Assembly (NCBI GenBank): GCA_947452785.1
Contig: CANGDZ010000013.1
Coordinates: forward strand, 1 to 60,666
Direction of reading: 5' to 3'
Source of the DNA: Comamonadaceae bacterium
GTDB taxonomy: Bacteria > Pseudomonadota > Gammaproteobacteria > Burkholderiales > Burkholderiaceae_C
DNA length: 60,666 nucleotides
Shown: positions 26,806 to 35,215 of the stretch, piece after piece
Position numbering within the stretch: the stretch's first letter is position 1
Layout of the letters: every line of letters begins with the position of its first letter
Program-made: the position numbers and the translations under genes
The notes under the pieces: generated by a model
Told to the model about the DNA's origin: nothing
The model's input: the letters and a program-made list of their open reading frames with translations, nothing else
The model's database searches: none

Positions 26806-28008
26806 ATGACCGATCCAAAGCCTTCACGCCCCCACATTCCGCCTGGTATCTGGGTGCTGGGCTTTGTGAGCATGCTGATGGACATTTCTTCCGAGATGAT
26901 CCACAGCCTTTTGCCGCTGTTTTTGGTGGGCACCTTGGGCGTGAGCGTTTTCACCGTGGGCATCATCGAAGGTTTGGCCGAGTCCACGGCCCTGATCGTC
27001 AAGGTGTTTTCTGGCGCCCTTAGCGACTATTGGGGTAAACGCAAAGGCCTCGCGCTGTTCGGCTATGCCCTAGGCACTTTCACCAAGCCCTTGTTTGCCA
27101 TCGCCTCAGGCGCGGGCCTGGTCATCGCTGCGCGACTGATTGACCGCGTGGGCAAAGGCATTCGCGGTGCGCCGCGCGACGCTTTGATTGCGGACATTGC
27201 ACCGCCAGAGGTCCGTGGTGCGGCCTTTGGCCTGCGCCAGTCGCTGGACACGGTGGGCGCTTTCGTGGGGCCGCTTTTGGGTGTGGGCTTGATGCTGCTG
27301 TGGGCCAACGACTTTCGCGCCGTTTTTTGGGTCGCGGTCATCCCCGGCTTGCTGGCGGTGGCACTGTTGTGGCTTGGCGTGCAAGAGCCTGAACTGCACC
27401 ACAACGGTCAACGCACCAACCCCATCACACGCGAGAACCTGCGCCGTCTGGGGGCGCCGTATTGGTGGGTGGTGGGGATTGGTGCCGTCTTCACACTGGC
27501 TCGGTTCAGCGAGGCCTTTTTGGTGTTGCGGGCTCAGCAAACTGGTGTGCCAGTGGCGCTGGTGCCCTTGGTGATGGTGGCCATGAACCTGGTGTATGCC
27601 CTGTCCGCCTATCCTTTCGGTTGGCTATCGGACCGCATGAGTCACGCCAAGTTGCTGGCGCTGGGTTTGATCGTTTTGATCGCTGCCGATCTGGTGCTGG
27701 CCAGTGTTCACCAGGCATCTACCTTGCTCGTTGGCGTTGCCCTGTGGGGCGTTCACATGGGCATGACCCAAGGACTCCTGGCGACGATGGTGGCAGACAC
27801 CGCACCTGCCGACCTGCGAGGCACCGCCTATGGTTTCTTCAATCTATTAAGCGGTGCGGCCATGTTGCTGGCCAGCGGTTTGGCGGGCTGGTTGTGGGAC
27901 CAACATGGCGCGGCAAGCCCCTTTTACGCGGGCGCCGTCTTTTCCGTTTTGGCCTTACTGGGCTTGGCCATTCGTTGGCGGCGCTGGATGCAAAAACCAC
28001 TGATTTGA
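26806..28008 (+). CDS. MFS transporter
   Basis: 400 aa, about twelve membrane segments. The MFS loop-2/3 motif appears as GALSDYWGKRKGLALFGYAL and in the second half as GWLSDRMSHAKLLALGL. The fold resembles drug and metabolite exporters with a conserved RLIDRVGKGIRGAPRDALIA stretch between helices 4 and 5, common in an uncharacterised MFS subgroup. It lies directly after the DTW gene. Substrate unknown. Confidence 0.87.
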   Translation: MTDPKPSRPHIPPGIWVLGFVSMLMDISSEMIHSLLPLFLVGTLGVSVFTVGIIEGLAESTALIVKVFSGALSDYWGKRKGLALFGYALGTFTKPLFAIASGAGLVIAARLIDRVGKGIRGAPRDALIADIAPPEVRGAAFGLRQSLDTVGAFVGPLLGVGLMLLWANDFRAVFWVAVIPGLLAVALLWLGVQEPELHHNGQRTNPITRENLRRLGAPYWWVVGIGAVFTLARFSEAFLVLRAQQTGVPVALVPLVMVAMNLVYALSAYPFGWLSDRMSHAKLLALGLIVLIAADLVLASVHQASTLLVGVALWGVHMGMTQGLLATMVADTAPADLRGTAYGFFNLLSGAAMLLASGLAGWLWDQHGAASPFYAGAVFSVLALLGLAIRWRRWMQKPLI

Positions 28009-28053
28009 AATTTGGCCCATCATTGACACAACTTCATTCCAAGGTCTGCCACC

Positions 28054-28926
28054 ATGAACTCTGCCGCTGCCTCTTTTTCCATTGAACAAATCGATGCCCC
28101 CCTGGGTGTCGTTGTACGCGACATTGATTTGACACAGCCTTTGGACGCCCTGACCTTGTCAGCGTTGCGCAGCACCTGGTTGCAACACCAATTGCTGGTG
28201 ATGCCAAACCAGGCCATGTCCATTCCCGATCTGGAGCGCTTTGCGCATGGCATGGGTCCCTACGGCGAAGATCCTTACTTCGAAGCCATGCCGGGGCATC
28301 CGCATGTGGCGCAGGTGCGGCGTGAAGCCGATGAAACCACCCGCATTTTTGCCGAAGCATGGCATTCGGACTGGAGCTTTATGGCTTCACCACCCGCTGC
28401 CACCGTCTTGCTGGGCAGCATCATTCCGCCGCACGGCGGAAACACCTTGTTCTCCAACCAGTACGCCGCCTGGGACGCGCTGCCCGACGACGTGAAATCG
28501 CGTTTACACGATGCCAAGGGCATCCATTCGGCGCGCCGTGGTTATGCCCGTGACGGCGCCTATGGCGAAAAAGACCGCGAGGCGGGCCGCTCCATGGCGA
28601 TCCGCTTTGACGACTCGGCGCTCAAAACGCAACTGCAGCCGATTGCCCGTGTGCATCCCGAGACCGGCCGTACCGCTTTGTACGTCAGCCCCGGCTATAC
28701 CCTGGGTATCGAGGGGTGGTCGGAAAATGACTCACAAGAGATGATGATGTTTCTGTTCGAGCACCAGACGCGATCTGAATTTGTCTACAGTCACCGCTGG
28801 TCGCCCGACACGCTGCTGATGTGGGACAACCGCTGCCTGATACACGCCGCCACCGGTGGCTACGAAGGCCACAGGCGCTTGCTGCATCGAATCACCATCG
28901 CGGAACGTCAACCGGCTGCGCACTGA
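28054..28926 (+). CDS. TauD/TfdA-family Fe(II)/2-oxoglutarate dioxygenase
   Basis: 290 aa. Double-stranded beta-helix enzyme with the iron facial triad His104, Asp106 (AWHSDWSF) and His264 (RCLIHAATGG), and a 2-oxoglutarate-binding Arg at about 275. Family members hydroxylate taurine, alkyl sulfates or aryloxyalkanoates; the substrate here cannot be told. It has its own short leader after the MFS gene and may share its transcript. Confidence 0.88.
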   Translation: MNSAAASFSIEQIDAPLGVVVRDIDLTQPLDALTLSALRSTWLQHQLLVMPNQAMSIPDLERFAHGMGPYGEDPYFEAMPGHPHVAQVRREADETTRIFAEAWHSDWSFMASPPAATVLLGSIIPPHGGNTLFSNQYAAWDALPDDVKSRLHDAKGIHSARRGYARDGAYGEKDREAGRSMAIRFDDSALKTQLQPIARVHPETGRTALYVSPGYTLGIEGWSENDSQEMMMFLFEHQTRSEFVYSHRWSPDTLLMWDNRCLIHAATGGYEGHRRLLHRITIAERQPAAH

Positions 28927-29039
28927 TCGACGGCAAGCCCATTGGCACTGCCCGTGGTGTTGAGCGAAGGGCCGGCAATTCTGAGGACTTATGAATTCTC
29001 AGGTTCCCATTTCGGTTTTTGAAAATTAATAATATCAAC

Positions 29040-29063
29040 AAAATCAGCAGTAAAACTGATTTT
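29040..29063 (+). terminator. AT-rich hairpin upstream of the channel operon
   Basis: AAAATCAG/CTGATTTT perfect 8-bp stem with an 8-nt loop and a terminal TTTT. It could end the upstream transcript in either direction. Confidence 0.35.
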
Positions 29064-29065
29064 GA

Positions 29066-29079
29066 TTGACTTAAGTCAA
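29066..29079. promoter_or_regulatory. FNR/ANR-like binding site
   Basis: The perfect palindrome TTGACTTAAGTCAA has the TTGAY-N4-RTCAA form of CRP/FNR-family sites. A -41.5 placement predicts a transcript start near 29114, with GAGAAT at 29102-29107 as a -10. This would make the channel-phaC-fabI-pta-ackA operon responsive to low oxygen. Inference from motif and context. Confidence 0.5.
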
Positions 29080-29140
29080 GCCTTAAATAGAGCCGGGGCT
29101 CGAGAATTTCAGCTACTGATTGTTTCCGTAGCCACGCCCT

Positions 29141-30784
29141 TTGCCACACACCACCACCTCTTCGCAGCCGCGCGCAACAGGCCTGTTGCCGCTGGTCCAT
29201 CAATGGCTGTTTGACCCGACATTTGAAAAAGGCTTTCACCGCGAGGTGGAGAACGGTGTGGGCTGGCTGATCATCATCAGTGTGGCAGCCATCATTGCTG
29301 AGCACATCGAGCCGATTTACGCTGGACGAGAGCTGCTGTTTCACATTTTTGACCTAGCCTGTATAGGCGTGTTCACGCTGGAATACGGCCTGCGTCTGGC
29401 CACGGCCCCTTGGGAGGCAGAATACGCCGGGCAGCGTTTTGCGCGTTGGCGTCATGCGGTGAGTTTTTATGCCTGTGTGGATTTGCTGGCCATTGCGCCG
29501 TTTTATTTCTCTGGTTTTGTGGCCATGGATGTGGAAATGCTGCGCGCCCTGCGGCTGCTGCGCTTGATGCGGATTCTCAAACTGTCGCGCTACATGGTGC
29601 CGGCTTGGAAAGACTTTCAGCTGATGAACCGGGGGCGCAGTGTGCGCGCCAAGTTGCATGCCTTGTTGGAGCCCACGGGCCACTCGGGCCAGCTGCATGT
29701 CTATGTGGACAACTTCATCATGTTCTGGGTGCTCTTGTCGATCATCGCGGTGGTGATGGAGTCGGTGACATCGGTGCATGCGGTGTTGTCGTTTGAATTT
29801 TTTGTGATCGATGTGCTGGCCTTCAGCATCTTCACGGTGGAGTATCTGGCGCGCTTGTACGCCGCAGCAGAAAACCCGGCCTACAAGAAATCGTTTTGGC
29901 CACGCTGGTTGCATTTCAAAGCGGGGCCGAACATCATCGACCTGCTGGCGATCTTGCCTTTCTTGCTGGAGCACTTCCTGCCCTTTGCACTGGACCTGCG
30001 TTTCTTGCGGGTCTTCCGGTTGATGCGTTTGCTCAAGCTCACGCGCTACACCTCGGCCACCAAGACCTTGTTTCAAGTGGTGCGGCGTGAATGGCAGGTG
30101 ATCTTTGCATCGGTGTTTGTCATGCTGCTGCTGGTAGTGCTAACGGCAAGCCTGGGCTATTTGTTCGAGCACGATGCCCAGCCCGACAAATTTGAAAACA
30201 TCCCGCAGTCCATTTACTGGGCGGTGGTCACGCTGGCTTCGGTGGGCTATGGCGACATCTCGCCCATCACGCCCATGGGCCGAGCCCTCACGGTGGTGCT
30301 GGCCTTGGTGGGCATCGGTATTTTTGCGATCCCTGCGGGTCTGCTGGCCTCGGCGTTCACTGATCAATTGCGCATTGACCGCGAAGACTTCAAGCACAAG
30401 CTGCTGCTGGCGTTTGAGAAGGGTGAACTGGACACTAAGGCGCGCGCCATGATCGCCGAAGAGTCTGAGCGTTTGCATTTGTCATTGGATGACATCAAAC
30501 GGCTCATGCAAGAAGCGCGAGAAGCCATCAAGGCCAAGCAGCGCGAAGAGCAGCATGCGACTTCTGTGGTGATCTTAGACCCCAAGGTCAATCCTGACAT
30601 GGCGGCACGTCAATGGCGGCTGCTGGTGTCGCAGTTGCAAATGCTGAGTGAAGCCACGGGCCCTGCGCTGCTGGCCAGCCAGCTTGAAACGCATGAGCAA
30701 ACGCATGAGCCACAGACGGAGCTTTGCAGGCGCGTGCTGACCGCTGTGCAACCGGCGGCGCAAACCACATCGTCATTGCCATGA
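29141..30784 (+). CDS. Ion channel with two voltage-sensor modules and one pore
   Basis: Up to 547 aa; the only upstream start is TTG at 29141, without a clear ribosome-binding site, so the exact start is unsure. Residues about 38-150 form a complete S1-S4 module whose S4 carries R135, R138, R141, R144, K147 and R150. No pore follows it. A second S1-S4 (about 188-302) repeats the same charge ladder (R287, R290, R293, R296, K299, R302) and is followed by S5, the K+ filter SVGYGD (367-372), S6 and a roughly 140-residue helical cytoplasmic tail. The architecture is 4TM plus 6TM. It heads the putative FNR-controlled operon. Confidence 0.88.
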   Translation: MPHTTTSSQPRATGLLPLVHQWLFDPTFEKGFHREVENGVGWLIIISVAAIIAEHIEPIYAGRELLFHIFDLACIGVFTLEYGLRLATAPWEAEYAGQRFARWRHAVSFYACVDLLAIAPFYFSGFVAMDVEMLRALRLLRLMRILKLSRYMVPAWKDFQLMNRGRSVRAKLHALLEPTGHSGQLHVYVDNFIMFWVLLSIIAVVMESVTSVHAVLSFEFFVIDVLAFSIFTVEYLARLYAAAENPAYKKSFWPRWLHFKAGPNIIDLLAILPFLLEHFLPFALDLRFLRVFRLMRLLKLTRYTSATKTLFQVVRREWQVIFASVFVMLLLVVLTASLGYLFEHDAQPDKFENIPQSIYWAVVTLASVGYGDISPITPMGRALTVVLALVGIGIFAIPAGLLASAFTDQLRIDREDFKHKLLLAFEKGELDTKARAMIAEESERLHLSLDDIKRLMQEAREAIKAKQREEQHATSVVILDPKVNPDMAARQWRLLVSQLQMLSEATGPALLASQLETHEQTHEPQTELCRRVLTAVQPAAQTTSSLP

Positions 30785-30835
30785 CACGCTGTGCTGCAAT
30801 AGTGACTTTTATTTTTCATTCTCTTGGACTTTGAC

Positions 30836-32599
30836 ATGACATCGACTTCCCTTGACCGTGCCGCTTCTCCCGAAGCCACGATGCGTGAAGCAGCCCAGCA
30901 ACTGGACCAGACGCTGCACAGCCTGATGGCCAAATCCAATATGGGGCTCTCGCCCATCGCCATGACCTTGGCCTACATGGACTGGGCCATGCACCTGGGC
31001 TCCTCGCCTGGTCAGCAAATGATCCATGCGCAGCAATCGATGGCCGACCTGCAGCACAAGCTGCAAAGCTCTGGCGAAGAAACAGACACGCGCTTTCGCG
31101 ATGCCTCCTGGCAGCACTGGCCCTACAACGCCCTCAAAGAAAGCTACAAAACCCAGGCGGACCATTGGATGCGCAGCACCCAGGTCGAAGGCATGTCGGA
31201 CCATCACCGGCACATGGTGAGTTTTTTCACGCGGCAATGGCTCGATGCCCTGTCGCCCTCCAACTGGCCGCTGAGCAATCCTGAAGTGATGCGCAAAGCC
31301 ATGGAGACGCAGGGCGAGAGCTTGCAAAAAGGCTGGAGCCACTACAAGGCGGATATGCTCCAAGCGCGCGGTGCAGAAGGTGCAAATGCCGCAGAACTGG
31401 ACCAGCCCTTGCCCTTCGTGGTGGGCCAGGATGTGGCCACCACGCCCGGCAAAGTCGTGTTTCGCAACCGATTGGTCGAGCTGATTCAGTACACGCCGAC
31501 CACCGAAAAAGTGCATGCCGAGCCGGTGCTGATCGTGCCTTCGTGCATCATGAAGTACTACATTTTGGATTTGTCACCGCACAACTCCATGGTGCGCTAC
31601 CTGGTCGGCCAGGGCCACACGGTCTTTATGATCTCTTGGCGCAACCCCGATGCCTCAGACCGCGACTTGGGGCTGGACGATTACTTGCGCATGGGCGTTA
31701 TGGAGGCCATGGCCGCCGTCAAAAAGCAAACCAGTGAACCCCGACTGCACGCCATGGGCTACTGCCTGGGCGGCACGTTCTTGTCCATCGTTGCGGCGGT
31801 GCTGGGGCGCAAATCAAGCCAACGGGGCCGTCGCACCGGCGCCGATATGCCCGCGTTGGCCAGCGTGACCTTGCTGGCCGCGCAGACGGACTTTTCAGAA
31901 CCCGGTGAATTGGGCCTTTTCATTGACGATGACCAACTGAAAACCTTGCGCGAAGACATGGCGCAAAAAGGCTATCTGTCAGGCAAGCAAATGGCCGGGG
32001 CTTTTCAGTTTCTGAATGCGCGCGACCTGATCTGGTCGCGCAGCACCCACCGCTATTTGCTGGGTGAAGAAGAGGTCGGCATGGACATGATGAGCTGGAA
32101 CGCCGATTTGACCCGCTTGCCTGAGCGCATGCACAACGAATACCTGACCCGCTTGTTCCTGCACGATGCGCTGGCTAAAGGCCATTACCAGTTTGAAGGC
32201 GAAGGCCTGGCGCTGATGGACATCAAGGCCCCCATGCTGGTGGTGGGCACGGTGCGCGACCATGTCTCGCCCTGGCGCTCGGTCTACAAAATTCATTTGA
32301 CCACCGACACCGACACCACCTTTATTTTGGCTGCAGGTGGCCACAACGCGGGCATCGTGTCTGAGCCCGGTCACGCCAAGCGCAGTTACCAAATGCACCA
32401 TGTCAGCCCGGGTTACACCTGGATCGAGCCCGAAGCCTGGGTCAAAAAGGCGTCACTGCATGAAGGCTCCTGGTGGGTGCCCATGCAAGACTGGCTGGTC
32501 AAACACTCCGGTCCTCTTGTCAAAGCCCGCCCCATTCCTGCCAAAAATGCGCTGTGCGATGCGCCTGGCGATTACGTGAAAGTTCGTTATGCGGATTGA
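30836..32599 (+). CDS. phaC: Polyhydroxyalkanoate synthase, class I-type
   Basis: 587 aa from the ATG at 30836. Polymerises (R)-3-hydroxyacyl-CoA to PHA. It has an alpha/beta-hydrolase core with the lipase-like box GYCLGG (nucleophile Cys310), the family block YYILDLSPHNSMVRYLV and HTVFMISWRNPD, an Asp in VGTVRDHVSPW and the final His in AAGGHNAGIV. The N-terminal 130 residues differ from canonical PhaC1, as in the second or stress-linked PhaC paralogues. No phaA or phaB is nearby. The end overlaps the next gene by 11 bp. Confidence 0.9.
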   Translation: MTSTSLDRAASPEATMREAAQQLDQTLHSLMAKSNMGLSPIAMTLAYMDWAMHLGSSPGQQMIHAQQSMADLQHKLQSSGEETDTRFRDASWQHWPYNALKESYKTQADHWMRSTQVEGMSDHHRHMVSFFTRQWLDALSPSNWPLSNPEVMRKAMETQGESLQKGWSHYKADMLQARGAEGANAAELDQPLPFVVGQDVATTPGKVVFRNRLVELIQYTPTTEKVHAEPVLIVPSCIMKYYILDLSPHNSMVRYLVGQGHTVFMISWRNPDASDRDLGLDDYLRMGVMEAMAAVKKQTSEPRLHAMGYCLGGTFLSIVAAVLGRKSSQRGRRTGADMPALASVTLLAAQTDFSEPGELGLFIDDDQLKTLREDMAQKGYLSGKQMAGAFQFLNARDLIWSRSTHRYLLGEEEVGMDMMSWNADLTRLPERMHNEYLTRLFLHDALAKGHYQFEGEGLALMDIKAPMLVVGTVRDHVSPWRSVYKIHLTTDTDTTFILAAGGHNAGIVSEPGHAKRSYQMHHVSPGYTWIEPEAWVKKASLHEGSWWVPMQDWLVKHSGPLVKARPIPAKNALCDAPGDYVKVRYAD

Positions 32600-32969
32600 T
32601 GCCCTCTCCATCCAAGAATTACCCCAAGGCCCTTTGCACCGCATGGAGGCTTCATTTGAAGCCCTGAATGCGCGCATTGCGCGTCTGGCCATCAGCCTGG
32701 GCGTGCCGCTGGACCATGAAGAACATATCCACGACATTCTCAAATCTCCCCAAGCGACCTACTTCGCCGATCCCCATCACAAGCGGTACTGGATCGAGTT
32801 GCGCGGCCTTTTGGTGCTGCGTTACGGTATGGAAAAGTCTGCTGCAGAACAAGTCGGCGTGGAAACCCTCAAACAAATCCTGATCGATGCTGAAGAGCAC
32901 CTGGCCATCGAGGGCTTCAAGCCCGGAGCTGACGGCCTGTTCATCAACGCACTCTTCACGAAAGACTGA
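32589..32969 (+). CDS. Conserved-looking hypothetical protein between phaC and fabI
   Basis: 126 aa, soluble and mostly helical by composition, no signal or membrane segment. It reads as a real gene: it starts inside the end of phaC, ends 4 bp before fabI, and its codon use resembles its neighbours. Notable stretches are GVPLDHEEHIHDILKSPQ and YWIELRGLLVLRYGMEKSA. I do not recognise the family. Its position within a PHA/acetate operon suggests a role tied to granules or to this low-oxygen response. Confidence 0.75.
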   Translation: MRIDALSIQELPQGPLHRMEASFEALNARIARLAISLGVPLDHEEHIHDILKSPQATYFADPHHKRYWIELRGLLVLRYGMEKSAAEQVGVETLKQILIDAEEHLAIEGFKPGADGLFINALFTKD

Positions 32970-32973
32970 CCCG

Positions 32974-33750
32974 ATGCCGAGCCATTTACTGACCAGCTTG
33001 GCGGGCAAAAAAGGATTGATTCTGGGCTTGGCCAATGAGCACAGTATTGCCTGGGGCTGCACGCGTCTGGCGCATGCCATGGGCGCGCAGTTGCTCACGA
33101 CTTGCTTGAATGAAAAATCGCTGCGCTTTGTCGAACCCTTGACCCAGCCTCTGGGCATTCCCTTGGTCGCTTGCAATGTCGAAGAAGCCGGCAGTCTGGA
33201 ACAAGTGGTGGCTCAAGCCGTGGCCCAAATGGGCGCGCTGGATTTCGTCATTCACTCGATTGCCTGGGCGCCGCTGGAAGACCTGCACGGCCAGGTGATT
33301 GACAGCTCTAGCCTGGGTTTTGCCCGCGCCATGGAAGTGTCTTGCCACTCGTTTGCTATCTTGGCCAAGTTGTGCGCGCCACACATGACGCAAGGCGGCA
33401 GCATGCTGACCATGAGTTACCTGGGCGCCGACGAAGCTGTACCGCACTATGGACTGATGGGGCCGGTCAAGGCCGCGCTCGAATCGCTGGTGCGCTACAT
33501 GGCCCTGGAGTTGGGGGCGCGCAACATCCGTGTGCATGCGGTCTCGCCGGGGCCGATTTTGACGCGCGCCGCCTCTGGCATTGAGGCGTTTGACGATTTG
33601 ATGCAAAACGCCATGCACAAAGCCCCTCTGAGCCGCCTGGTGACCTTGGATGAAATCGCACAACTGTGTGCATTTTTGTGCTCAGATGCTTCTTCGGGCA
33701 TGACCGGTCAGACGCTGTATGTCGATGCCGGTTGCCACGCGGTAGCCTGA
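32974..33750 (+). CDS. fabI: Enoyl-[ACP] reductase, FabI type
   Basis: 258 aa from the ATG at 32974. Reduces enoyl-ACP or enoyl-CoA double bonds with NAD(P)H. SDR fold with the FabI-type N-terminus GLILGLANEHSIAWG and catalytic region SYLGADEAVPHYGLMGPVKA, holding the two Tyr and the Lys expected of FabI. Being between phaC and a MaoC-Pta gene, it is likely a second, specialised FabI and not the housekeeping copy. A role in redox balancing or hydroxyacyl/enoyl-CoA interconversion is inferred. Confidence 0.87.
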   Translation: MPSHLLTSLAGKKGLILGLANEHSIAWGCTRLAHAMGAQLLTTCLNEKSLRFVEPLTQPLGIPLVACNVEEAGSLEQVVAQAVAQMGALDFVIHSIAWAPLEDLHGQVIDSSSLGFARAMEVSCHSFAILAKLCAPHMTQGGSMLTMSYLGADEAVPHYGLMGPVKAALESLVRYMALELGARNIRVHAVSPGPILTRAASGIEAFDDLMQNAMHKAPLSRLVTLDEIAQLCAFLCSDASSGMTGQTLYVDAGCHAVA

Positions 33751-33765
33751 CCCCCACCTCAAGAG

Positions 33766-35184
33766 ATGCTTCAAGTGACTGAAACCGACCTGATAGAAAA
33801 CCTGACCTACGACGAACTCAGCGTGGGGCAAACTGCCCAACTGATTCGCACCTTGACACTGGCCGACATCCAGGCCTTTGCGGCCGTTTCTGGCGACACC
33901 AACCCCGCGCACCTGGACCCTGTGTATGCCCACGACACCTTGTTCCATGGCGTGATTGCCCACGGCATGTGGGGCGGCGCCTTGATCTCGGCTTTGCTGG
34001 GCACGCAGTTCCCTGGTCCTGGCACCATTTACCTGCAGCAAGATTTGCACTTTTCACGCCCCGTGCGCATTGGCGATACCTTGACCGTCACCGTGACCAT
34101 CACTGTTTTGGACGACGCCAAAAAGAAGGTGGATCTGGACTGCGAAGTCATCAACCAGCACGCCGAACGTGTGCTGTATGGCTCGGCCCGTGTGCTGGCG
34201 CCGACACAAAAGGTACGCCGTCCGCGCTCGACGGTGCCGCATATCCAGCTGTTCGACCCCGAAGCCCGATTCAAGGCCTTGCTGGCCCGAGCAGAAGGCA
34301 TGGAGGCGGTACGCTGCGCCGTGGTCCACCCTTGTGACGCCGAGTCTTTGAGTGGCGCACTGGACGCTGCGCGTTATGGCTTGATCATTCCGGTGCTGAT
34401 TGGCCCCACCGCCAAGATCGACAAAGTCGCCTTAGACGCCGGCTTGGACCTGAGCGGCGTGGAGCGGGTCGCTGTGCCGCACAGCCATGCCGCCGCTGAC
34501 GTGGCCGCCGACATGGCGGCCAAAGGGCAGGTGGAGATCCTCATGAAGGGCAGCTTGCACACCGACGAGTTGCTGCATGCAGTGTTGGCCCAGCCCAGCT
34601 TGCGCACCGGCCGGCGCATGTCGCATGTATTTCGCTTTGATGTACCGATGTACCCCAAGCCCTTGATGGTCACCGATGCGGCCTTGAACATCCGGCCCAG
34701 CCTGATGGACAAGGTCGACATTGTGCAAAATGCCATTGACTTGGCGCACATCTTGAACATTGAGCTTCCGAAGGTGGCTATCTTGGCGGCGGTGGAAACG
34801 GTCAACCCGGACATGCCGTCCACACTGGACGCAGCGGCCTTGTGCAAGATGGCCGATCGGGGCCAGATTCAGGGCGGGCTGTTGGATGGCCCCTTAGCGT
34901 TTGACAATGCGATTTCCACGCACGCGGCGCAGATCAAGCACATCGTCTCCCAAGTCGCGGGTGATGCCGACATCTTGGCCGTACCTGACTTGGAATCTGG
35001 CAACATCCTGGCCAAACAGTTGGAATATTTGGCGGGCGCTACCGGTGCTGGTTTGGTGCTCGGTGCCCGGGTGCCGATTGCCTTGACCAGTCGCGCCGAC
35101 AGCGCCAACACCCGCGTGGCCTCGGCCTTGCTGGCGTTGCTGGCGGCGCACCACGCCAGGCGTCTGGCGGCTGCACCTCTCTGA
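33766..35184 (+). CDS. MaoC hydratase-phosphate acetyltransferase fusion
   Basis: 472 aa. N-terminal MaoC-like (R)-specific enoyl-CoA hydratase domain (about 1-150) with the hotdog catalytic stretch AAVSGDTNPAHLDPVYA. The C-terminal Pta/Ptb-type phosphotransacylase domain (about 165-470) includes GRRMSHVFRFDVP, PDMPSTLDAAALCKMADRGQ and GPLAFDNAIS. The fusion could feed (R)-3-hydroxyacyl-CoA to PhaC and make acyl phosphate for AckA, which follows. This two-domain form is known in beta-proteobacteria; the exact acyl specificity is uncertain. Confidence 0.88.
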   Translation: MLQVTETDLIENLTYDELSVGQTAQLIRTLTLADIQAFAAVSGDTNPAHLDPVYAHDTLFHGVIAHGMWGGALISALLGTQFPGPGTIYLQQDLHFSRPVRIGDTLTVTVTITVLDDAKKKVDLDCEVINQHAERVLYGSARVLAPTQKVRRPRSTVPHIQLFDPEARFKALLARAEGMEAVRCAVVHPCDAESLSGALDAARYGLIIPVLIGPTAKIDKVALDAGLDLSGVERVAVPHSHAAADVAADMAAKGQVEILMKGSLHTDELLHAVLAQPSLRTGRRMSHVFRFDVPMYPKPLMVTDAALNIRPSLMDKVDIVQNAIDLAHILNIELPKVAILAAVETVNPDMPSTLDAAALCKMADRGQIQGGLLDGPLAFDNAISTHAAQIKHIVSQVAGDADILAVPDLESGNILAKQLEYLAGATGAGLVLGARVPIALTSRADSANTRVASALLALLAAHHARRLAAAPL

Positions 35185-35215
35185 GTTTTCTTTGAGTCTC
35201 TTCTGAGTTTTTGCC

